Of a stretch of DNA of 64,000 bases, positions 57,730-64,000 are shown in pieces (positions within the stretch are counted from its first letter, which is position 1; every line of letters starts with the position of its first letter). The stretch is from Vandammella animalimorsus. Lineage in GTDB: Bacteria; Pseudomonadota; Gammaproteobacteria; Burkholderiales; Burkholderiaceae_C. Under the pieces are notes generated by a model. It saw nothing but the letters and a program-made list of their open reading frames with translations. It searched no databases and was not told where the DNA came from. The stretch lies in the NCBI RefSeq assembly GCF_002285265.1, contig NZ_NSJB01000007.1:1-64000 (forward strand). The letters run 5' to 3'. The translations under genes were made by a program, and so were the position numbers.

Positions 57730-58353
57730 ATGCACACCCCCTTGCAGCAGGAAATCGCCCAGGCCGCCGCCGCCCTGATCGTCGACGAAGGCCTGGAGCT
57801 CGGGCCGGCCAAGCAGCGCGCGCTCAAGCAGCTGGGCCTGCCCGCCAACACCGCCCTGCCCGACAACCGCAGCGTCGAGGACGCGGTGCGCGAGCACATC
57901 GCGCTGTTTCACGCCGACACCCAGCCCCAGGTGCTTCAGGCCCTGCGCGAGATCGCCGCGCACTGGATGCAGCAACTGGCCGAGTTCAAGCCGCTGCTGG
58001 GCGGCGCCGTCTGGAGCGGCACGGCCACGCACTGGAGCCCGATTCACCTGCAGCTGTTCTGCGACGACAGCAAGGCCCTGCCCATCTGGCTGCTCAACCA
58101 CGGGCTGGACTTCGACACCCAGGAAGCCAAAGGCCTGGGCGGCCAGCCCACCGAGGTGCTGGGCCTGCACGTGGCAGCGCAACACCCCGCACTGCAACCG
58201 CAGGTGCTGCTGTGCCTGTGGAACAACCCCAGCCAGGCTCTGCGCGGCGCGCTGCAGGCCGATGCCGACGGCCAGGCGCCGCGCGGCACGCTGCAGGCCT
58301 TGCAGGCCCGCATGACTGGGGCCAGCGCCATGCCACAATCGCCCGCGCCATGA
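57730..58353 (+). CDS. Conserved hypothetical protein upstream of tlpA
   Basis: A 207-residue cytoplasmic protein; no known domain recognised. Features: an N-terminal helical region (QEIAQAAAALIVDEGLELGPAKQRALKQL), a segment LLGGAVWSGTATHWSPIHLQLFCDDSKALPIWLLNH that alternates beta and helix and could be a nucleotidyltransferase-like core with two acidic residues, and a low-complexity tail. It overlaps the tlpA-like gene by four bases (ATGA), so both are translated together. Confidence 0.65.
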   Translation: MHTPLQQEIAQAAAALIVDEGLELGPAKQRALKQLGLPANTALPDNRSVEDAVREHIALFHADTQPQVLQALREIAAHWMQQLAEFKPLLGGAVWSGTATHWSPIHLQLFCDDSKALPIWLLNHGLDFDTQEAKGLGGQPTEVLGLHVAAQHPALQPQVLLCLWNNPSQALRGALQADADGQAPRGTLQALQARMTGASAMPQSPAP

Positions 58354-58952
58354 AGACTCCTGCCCCCGCCCCCAGCCCTGTGCCTGCCTCTTCACCCACA
58401 TCTTCGCCCGCCCATGATGGGCATGGCGCAGCTCAGGGGCCGGGGCGCCGCCAATGGCTGCTCTGGGGTGGCGGCCTGGCACTGGCCGCCGCCGGCGCTG
58501 GCGGCTACTGGGGCTGGCTGCGGCAGCGCCACAGCGCCGCCGAGGCCGCGCTGTGGTCCATCGCCCTGCCCCGGCTCGACGGCCACCTACTGGCGCTGCG
58601 CGACTACCTGGGCCGCCCGCTGCTGCTCAATTTCTGGGCCACCTGGTGCGCCCCCTGCGTGCAGGAGCTGCCGCTGCTGAACCAATGGCAGCGCCAGCGG
58701 CCCGATTGGGCCGTCGTCGGCATTGCCGTCGATACCTTGCCCAACGTGCAGCGCTTTGCCCAGCGCATGGCGCTGGATTTCCCCATCGGCATCGCCGGCG
58801 GCGGCCAGGGCATGGCGCTGGCGCGCGCCCTGGGCGGCACAGGCGGCCTGCCGCTGACGGTGCTGGCCAACGCCCAGGGCCAGATCCGGGCGCGCAAACT
58901 GGGCCAGATCGAGCCGGCCGACCTGCAGCAATGGCAAAGCCTGCTGGCGTGA
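58350..58952 (+). CDS. TlpA-family thioredoxin-like disulfide reductase
   Basis: Membrane-anchored periplasmic thioredoxin fold protein. The 200-residue product has a Pro/Ala-rich N-terminus, a membrane helix (QWLLWGGGLALAAAGAGGYWGWL) and the catalytic motif WCAPC in FWATWCAPCVQELPLL. Probably reduces disulfides of periplasmic substrates such as apocytochrome c. Its ATG lies 10 bases after CACAAT. It overlaps the upstream gene. The expected aroQ neighbour is absent. Confidence 0.85.
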   Translation: MKTPAPAPSPVPASSPTSSPAHDGHGAAQGPGRRQWLLWGGGLALAAAGAGGYWGWLRQRHSAAEAALWSIALPRLDGHLLALRDYLGRPLLLNFWATWCAPCVQELPLLNQWQRQRPDWAVVGIAVDTLPNVQRFAQRMALDFPIGIAGGGQGMALARALGGTGGLPLTVLANAQGQIRARKLGQIEPADLQQWQSLLA

Positions 58953-59113
58953 GCAGGCCCGCCTGCCATCGGCGCAGGCCCCATGGCAGCGCATCTGCCG
59001 GCCAGGCGGTGCACGGACATTGGCCGTAGAATGCCGGGTTCTGCCGCGCGCATGGCGCGCGCCGCCGGCCATGCGCAGGCGAACACCGACACCTGCATAT
59101 CACCCAACAATTT

Positions 59114-59142
59114 TTAACTTTTACTGAAAGTTAGCGTAAAAT
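59114..59142 (+). promoter_or_regulatory. accB promoter
   Basis: TTAACT (59114-59119) and TAAAAT (59137-59142) are separated by 17 bases, the standard spacing. The start would be near 59149, leaving a 5' leader of about 75 bases before the accB ATG. AT-rich compared with all flanking DNA. Confidence 0.7.
59115..59133. promoter_or_regulatory. Palindrome overlapping the accB -35 box
   Basis: TAACTTT and AAAGTTA are symmetric about five bases (TACTG). A dimeric regulator binding here would cover the -35 element. Confidence 0.45.
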
Positions 59143-59163
59143 AGCAGCAAATTTCTGCTATTT
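59139..59163. promoter_or_regulatory. Hairpin or operator at the accB transcription start
   Basis: AAATAGCAG and CTGCTATTT form a 9-bp inverted repeat with a 7-base centre, spanning the predicted start. It could be an operator or an RNA hairpin at the 5' end of the message. Confidence 0.45.
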
Positions 59164-59226
59164 GCCGCAAGAAATCGAAATCAAGATTTCCAAGGCGGCC
59201 TGCTTTTATCTGGAGCCCGAAACCCT

Positions 59227-59694
59227 ATGGATCTGAGGAAACTGAAGACTCTGATCGACCTGGTGTCCGAATCGAATGTGACGGAGCTGGAAATCACCGA
59301 AGCCGAGGGCAAGGTGCGCATCGTCAAGGGCGGCGCCCCCGTGTTCGTGCCCGCGCCCGTGGCAGCGGCCGCGCCGGCGCTGACGGCCATCGCCCCCGCA
59401 GCCAGCGCCGCGCAACAAGAGGCCGCTGCCCCCGCCGCAGCCGCCCCGGCCGCCGCCGCAGGCGCCAGCATCACCGCGCCGATGGTCGGCACCTTCTACC
59501 GCGCGCCCAACCCCACGGCCGATGCCTTCGTCGAGGTCGGCACCCAGGTCAAGGAAGGCCAGATCGTCTGCATCATCGAGGCGATGAAAATCCTCAACGA
59601 GATCGAGGCCGATCGCTCCGGCACGATCAAGCAAATCCTGGTGGAGAACGGCCAGGCCGTCGAATACGGCCAGCCGCTGTTCATCATCGAATGA
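59227..59694 (+). CDS. accB: Biotin carboxyl carrier protein of acetyl-CoA carboxylase
   Basis: Carries biotin between AccC and AccAD. The 155-residue product has the N-terminal helix ([16 protein letters not shown]), an Ala/Pro-rich linker and the C-terminal biotinyl domain ([22 protein letters not shown]...) with the biotinylated Lys in IIEAMKIL. Length is typical. Followed, unusually, by 218 bases before accC. Confidence 0.96.
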   Translation: MDLRKLKTLIDLVSESNVTELEITEAEGKVRIVKGGAPVFVPAPVAAAAPALTAIAPAASAAQQEAAAPAAAAPAAAAGASITAPMVGTFYRAPNPTADAFVEVGTQVKEGQIVCIIEAMKILNEIEADRSGTIKQILVENGQAVEYGQPLFIIE

Positions 59695-59912
59695 CCGGCC
59701 ATTGCCCAGTGAAGGCCGCGCTGCATGGCGCTTGCGCTGGCCGCACCGCCTTCGCTCGGGCATGGCCATCGGCCACTGTGGATTTGCCCATCCGCCCAAG
59801 ACTGCGCCAGGGCACGCTTGAACCAGGCCGCAGCCACGCCGCCGTCCGAGGCTGTGCCAACTGACGCAATGCGGCGCAGCCGGGCCGGCCCCATGCACAC
59901 GAGACTTCCCGC
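59695..59912. other. accB-accC spacer
   Basis: These 218 bases separate two genes that are usually almost adjacent. No gene or terminator is visible; a short frame gives no family match. Confidence 0.4.
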
Positions 59913-61268
59913 ATGTTCAAGAAAATCCTGATCGCCAACCGCGGCGAAATTGCCCTGCGCATCCAGCGCGCCTGCCGTGAGCTGGGCATCAAATCGGTCA
60001 TGGTGTATTCCGAGGCCGACCGCGACGCCAAGTACGTGCGCCTGGCCGACGAGGCCATTTGCATCGGCCCTGCGCCAGCCAGCCAGAGCTACCTGCAAAT
60101 GCCCGCCATCATCTCGGCCGCCGAGGTCAGCGACGCCCAGGCCATCCACCCCGGCTACGGCTTTCTCAGCGAGAACGCCGACTTTGCCGAGCGCGTGGAA
60201 AAAAGCGGCTTTGCCTTCATCGGACCGACGGCCGAATCCATCCGCATCATGGGCGACAAGGTCTCGGCCAAGCAGGCCATGATCAAGGCGGGCGTGCCCT
60301 GCGTGCCCGGCTCCGAGGGCGAGCTGCCCAGCGACCCGGCCGAGATCCGCGCCATCGCGCGCCAGATCGGCTACCCGGTGATCATCAAGGCCGCTGGCGG
60401 CGGCGGCGGGCGCGGCATGCGCGTGGTGCACACCGAGGCCGCCCTGCTGGGCGCGGTGCAGATGACCAAGAGCGAGGCGCAGGCGGCCTTCGGCAACCCG
60501 GCCGTGTACATGGAGAAATTCCTGGAGAACCCGCGCCACATCGAGATCCAGGTGCTGGCCGATACCCACAAGAACGCCGTGCACCTGGGCGAGCGCGATT
60601 GCTCCATGCAGCGCCGCCACCAGAAAGTCATCGAGGAGGCCCCGGCCTTTGGCATCCCGCGCCGCCTGATCGAGAAGATCGGCGAGCGCTGCGCCGCCGC
60701 CTGCAAGCGCCTGGGCTACCGGGGCGCGGGCACCTTCGAGTTCCTGTACGAAAACGGCGAGTTCTATTTCATCGAGATGAACACGCGCGTGCAGGTCGAG
60801 CACCCGGTCACCGAGATGATCACCGGCATCGACATCGTCAAGACGCAAATCCTCGTGGCCGCAGGCGAAAAACTGCCCTTTGCGCAAAAGGACATCCAGC
60901 TGCGCGGCCACGCCATCGAATGCCGCATCAATGCCGAGGACCCATACAAATTCACCCCCTCGCCGGGCAAGGTCAGCACCTGGCATGCCCCGGGCGGGCC
61001 GGGCGTGCGCGTGGACTCGCACATGTACTCCGGCTACACCGTGCCGGCCAACTACGACTCGATGATCGGCAAGCTCATCGTCTATGGCGACAGCCGCGAC
61101 CAGGCCCTGGCGCGCATGCGCAGCGCCCTGATGGAGACCATCGTCGAAGGCATCAAGACCAACATCGCGCTGCACCGCGAGCTGCTGCTGGACGCCAACT
61201 TCATCGCTGGCGGCACCAACATCCACTACCTGGAAAAGTGGCTCGAGCAACACGCCACACGCCCCTGA
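59913..61268 (+). CDS. accC: Biotin carboxylase subunit of acetyl-CoA carboxylase
   Basis: ATP-grasp enzyme that carboxylates biotin on AccB. The 451-residue product starts [17 protein letters not shown], has [14 protein letters not shown] (glycine-rich ATP loop), [18 protein letters not shown] and [12 protein letters not shown]. Full length. The genes accB, accC and prmA form one unit. Confidence 0.97.
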   Translation: MFKKILIANRGEIALRIQRACRELGIKSVMVYSEADRDAKYVRLADEAICIGPAPASQSYLQMPAIISAAEVSDAQAIHPGYGFLSENADFAERVEKSGFAFIGPTAESIRIMGDKVSAKQAMIKAGVPCVPGSEGELPSDPAEIRAIARQIGYPVIIKAAGGGGGRGMRVVHTEAALLGAVQMTKSEAQAAFGNPAVYMEKFLENPRHIEIQVLADTHKNAVHLGERDCSMQRRHQKVIEEAPAFGIPRRLIEKIGERCAAACKRLGYRGAGTFEFLYENGEFYFIEMNTRVQVEHPVTEMITGIDIVKTQILVAAGEKLPFAQKDIQLRGHAIECRINAEDPYKFTPSPGKVSTWHAPGGPGVRVDSHMYSGYTVPANYDSMIGKLIVYGDSRDQALARMRSALMETIVEGIKTNIALHRELLLDANFIAGGTNIHYLEKWLEQHATRP

Positions 61269-61324
61269 ACGCCGGGCTCGGCCTTGGCCGCGCCACACTG
61301 CCCTCCACTTGCCCGTACCTCTGT

Positions 61325-62230
61325 ATGTACGCCCTGACCCTGCTGTGCCCGCAAGAGCGGGTCGAAACCATCAGTGAAGCGCTTGACGCCCTGGGCGCAC
61401 TGAGCGTCTCCGTCGAAGACGCCGACGCCCAGACCGAGGCCGAGCAGGCGCTGTTTGGCGAACCGGGCATGGAGCCCGAGCGCCAGGCCTGGCTGCGCAG
61501 CACCGTCAGCGCCCTGTTCAGCCAGCGGCAACAGGCCCACGAGGCGCAGCAGTTGCTGGCGCTGCAGGACTTCTACGCCGGCTGCCAACTGCAAGGCCTG
61601 GAGGAAGTGCCCGATCTGGACTGGGTCAGCCTCACCCAGGCGCAGTTCAGCGCCGTGGACATCACGCCCGATTTCTGGATCGTGCCCAGTTGGCATGAAG
61701 TGCCCAGCCAGGCGCGCACCAGCATCGCGCTCGACCCGGGCATGGCCTTTGGCACCGGCACGCACCCCACCACCCGCATGTGCCTGCGCTGGCTGGCCGC
61801 CCAGCACGAAACCGGCCAGGCCCTGACCCAGCGCAGCGTGCTGGACTACGGCTGCGGCTCGGGCATCCTGGCCATTGCCGCGGCCAAGTTCGGCGCCAAC
61901 CCCGTCGATGCCGTGGACATCGACGAAGCCGCCATTGCCGCCACGGCCAGCAATGCCGAGAAAAACCAGGTCGCCCTGCGCTGCGGCCTGCCCGACATCA
62001 TCAGCAGCCAGCGCTACCACGTCGTGCTTGCCAACATCCTGGCCAACCCGCTGCAGGTGCTGGCGCCGCTGCTGTGCGGCCACGTCGCCCCCGGCGGCCA
62101 CCTGGTGCTGGCCGGCATCCTCGAGCGCCAGGCCGAGCTGCTGCAACAGGCCTACGCCCCCTGGCTGGCGCTGCAAGTGGCCGACACGCAGGACGGCTGG
62201 ATTCTGATGACCGCACAACGGCCAGCCTGA
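61325..62230 (+). CDS. prmA: Ribosomal protein L11 methyltransferase
   Basis: SAM-dependent trimethylation of L11. The 301-residue product has the substrate-recognition N-terminal domain, GMAFGTGTHPTTRMCLRWL, the SAM motif LDYGCGSGILAIAAAKFG, and the NILANPL segment. It follows accC after 56 bases, the usual arrangement. Confidence 0.94.
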   Translation: MYALTLLCPQERVETISEALDALGALSVSVEDADAQTEAEQALFGEPGMEPERQAWLRSTVSALFSQRQQAHEAQQLLALQDFYAGCQLQGLEEVPDLDWVSLTQAQFSAVDITPDFWIVPSWHEVPSQARTSIALDPGMAFGTGTHPTTRMCLRWLAAQHETGQALTQRSVLDYGCGSGILAIAAAKFGANPVDAVDIDEAAIAATASNAEKNQVALRCGLPDIISSQRYHVVLANILANPLQVLAPLLCGHVAPGGHLVLAGILERQAELLQQAYAPWLALQVADTQDGWILMTAQRPA

Positions 62231-62383
62231 CCTCCCACTCACGCGCCGGCACAGGGCCGGCCGAGCAATTCATTGCCTGGGGCGCGCGCCCCTTCCCCAC
62301 CTTGGCGCGCGGCGGCGCCAGAGCCCTTTGCACGCGCCACTCTCGGGCACAATACGGGCCTTTGCCATCCCTGCCCCGCCCGC

Positions 62384-64000
62384 ATGTCATCCGTCACCCG
62401 CTGCCCAACCTGCGCGACCCGCTTCAAGGTCTCTGCAGACCAGTTGCACGCCTCGCAAGGCTGGGTGCGCTGCGGGCGTTGTCACCACATTTTTGATGCC
62501 ACCCAGCATCTGGTGGCCGAGCAGGATGGCGAGCAGGTCGCCGCCCAAGACCAGGGCCAGGCCGACCCCAGCCAGCCTGACGCTGCACTCGCCAACCCTG
62601 CCCAGCCGGAGCGCGCCACCGAAGAGGCCCTGCCCAGCGGCCAGGGCCCATCGCCAGCCGCAGCAGCAGCCACGCCGCAAGCAACAGAAGCAGCACAAGC
62701 CCCCAGCACAGCACCAGAGGGAGAGGGCGACGGGGCCAGGACAAGCGCCCCCCCGCCCGCTGCGGGCCAGCATGGCGAATCGCCCTTGGCCGACGAGGCC
62801 GAGCCCATCATCGAGCGCCCTACCGAGCGCCCCACCGAGCGCTGGCTCAAGGAGCTGTCGGAAACCTTCTCCCCATCCAGCCCGGCCGACACGCCGCCCG
62901 CTGCCGCATCCGATGCGGGGGCCGATGCCGATGTAGAGGCCGATGCCGATGCGGATGCCGAAAAGCCCGCCTCCCAGGCGCCGGACAGCGCAGCGGCCAC
63001 GCCCGCCCCATTGGTCGAATCGCTTGCCGAGCCGCTTGCCCAGGCGCCCGCCGAACAGCCCTTTGCCGAGCCGCCATTTGCCGAGCAGCAACTGGACGCC
63101 GCCGATGTCGAGCTGATCGAGGCCGTGGCCCTGGCCGATCTGCCGGACGCCGCATTCGACAGCAGCCCGCCGCCTGCAGAAAACCCGGCTGCGCAAAACG
63201 CCAGCGCGCCAGCGCCCGCTGCCGACGGCGACGACAGCCACATCGACGCTTTCCAGAAAGAGCTCGAGCGCTGGCAGGCCATGCAGTCGGCCGCCCAGGC
63301 CCAGCATGCAGACGGTACAGACGGTGCAGACGGCGGCCCCGCCACGCCCGAGCCCGACGGCCACGCGCCCAGCAGCCCTGCGGCCGACGTGCCCGCCGGC
63401 GCCATCGTGCTGGCCCCAGCCGTGCTGGTGGACAAAACACCCGCCCCCGAGCCGACCACCACACCGGCCACCACACCAGCTGCCACGCCCACCGGCCCCC
63501 AGCAGCCAGCCGCGCCCGGCAAGAGCGCATCGCGCAAGCCGCGCAGCGGCGCCAAGGCCGGCAGCGCCAGCAGCCCGGCCTCCGCCACGCTGCGCAAGAA
63601 AAGCCAGGAGCCTGCCGACAGCGCCGCGCCCAGCAGCCTGCCTGCCTCCGGCCAGCCCAGCGGCCTGACAGGCAGCGCAGGCCCGGCCACCAAGAAGGGC
63701 TCCGCCCGGCGGGAAAAGCGCCTGACCGATCTGGACGACGCGCTGCGCGCAGACGCCGATGAATCGCTGCGCGAGGTCTACCGCACCGCCTTCAGCGAAA
63801 CCCAGGAGCTGAACTTCGTGCGCCAGGCCGCGCGCCAGGCCTTCTGGTCGCACCCCGGCGTCAAGGCCGCGCTGGGCCTGCTCGCCGCTGCGCTGGCGCT
63901 GGCGCTGGCGCTGCAGGTCGTGCTGCACCAGCGCGACCGCATCGCCGCCACCAGCCCGGCCATGAAAGCGCGCATGCAGTCGCTGTGCGAGCTGCTGGGC
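62384..64000 (+). CDS. Zinc-ribbon (MJ0042-type) DUF3426 protein, partial
   Basis: The open frame begins at an ATG at 62384 and runs through the right edge. The first 40 residues form a zinc ribbon (CPTCATRFKVSADQL ... VRCGRCHHIFDA). Residues 45 to about 450 are a long Ala/Pro/Glu-rich disordered region with many repeats. Near residue 500 a membrane helix follows (WSHPGVKAALGLLAAALALALAL). DUF3426 proteins have this plan with a C-terminal domain, which is cut here. Its position after prmA is typical for Comamonadaceae. Confidence 0.85.
   Translation, partial: MSSVTRCPTCATRFKVSADQLHASQGWVRCGRCHHIFDATQHLVAEQDGEQVAAQDQGQADPSQPDAALANPAQPERATEEALPSGQGPSPAAAAATPQATEAAQAPSTAPEGEGDGARTSAPPPAAGQHGESPLADEAEPIIERPTERPTERWLKELSETFSPSSPADTPPAAASDAGADADVEADADADAEKPASQAPDSAAATPAPLVESLAEPLAQAPAEQPFAEPPFAEQQLDAADVELIEAVALADLPDAAFDSSPPPAENPAAQNASAPAPAADGDDSHIDAFQKELERWQAMQSAAQAQHADGTDGADGGPATPEPDGHAPSSPAADVPAGAIVLAPAVLVDKTPAPEPTTTPATTPAATPTGPQQPAAPGKSASRKPRSGAKAGSASSPASATLRKKSQEPADSAAPSSLPASGQPSGLTGSAGPATKKGSARREKRLTDLDDALRADADESLREVYRTAFSETQELNFVRQAARQAFWSHPGVKAALGLLAAALALALALQVVLHQRDRIAATSPAMKARMQSLCELLG

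Overview
The window is a high-GC stretch of a betaproteobacterial chromosome, most likely a Comamonadaceae member (Burkholderiales). The evidence is the fused aroA-cmk gene, the gene order gyrA / serC-pheA-tyrA-aroA-cmk-rpsA-ihfB-lapA-lapB, the neighbours ubiG-gph-ssrA, a tmRNA tag reading ANDDRFALAA, and a tlpA / accB-accC-prmA / zinc-ribbon (DUF3426) block. Most genes are core housekeeping genes. No CRISPR array, rRNA operon or replication origin is visible.

Layout. 1-332 is the end of an IS4-family insertion sequence. 376-7213 holds metG (minus), divergent from lptA-lptB-rpoN and an rRNA methyltransferase. 7214-7661 is a hairpin-rich intergenic region. 7662-23771 is a long minus-strand block: a membrane protein and a secreted protein, then lapB, lapA, ihfB, rpsA, aroA-cmk, tyrA, pheA, serC, a hydrolase, a PaiB-like protein and gyrA (translation, aromatic and serine biosynthesis, LPS assembly, DNA topology). 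24008-28621 has ompA, ubiG, an inserted polytopic membrane protein, gph and ssrA.

The interval between ssrA and a tRNA-Ser(GCT) gene (about 28622-33290) is an accessory island with lower GC. It contains integrase arm-site-like repeats, a truncated integrase, an intact overlapping two-gene module (a YaaW/DUF3944 protein plus a coiled-coil membrane protein of unknown function), short fragments that may come from an antitoxin and an AAA+ ATPase, and an unrecognised 206-codon gene. This module is the best candidate here for an undescribed system.

33446-50772 carries lysC, tilS, accA and cysS (minus), then a TPR protein, two cyclophilins, lpxH, a hydrolase, an RNB exoribonuclease, a TonB-like protein, aroE, mtgA, ruvC, a 57-residue basic protein, proC and rmlA-rmlC. 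50961-64000 carries tkt, a class V aminotransferase, fpr, gshB in an operon with two roadblock/LC7-like proteins, tlpA, accB, accC, prmA and the start of a zinc-ribbon protein that runs off the window.

Non-coding signals that stand out are: two copies of an imperfect palindromic element of about 160 bp plus one copy of a second palindromic family; a 12-copy 9-bp in-frame repeat inside aroA; four promoters whose -10 box almost touches the start codon, suggesting leaderless mRNAs; and two nested palindromes on the accB promoter. Functions were assigned by reading motifs in the translations. No database search was possible.
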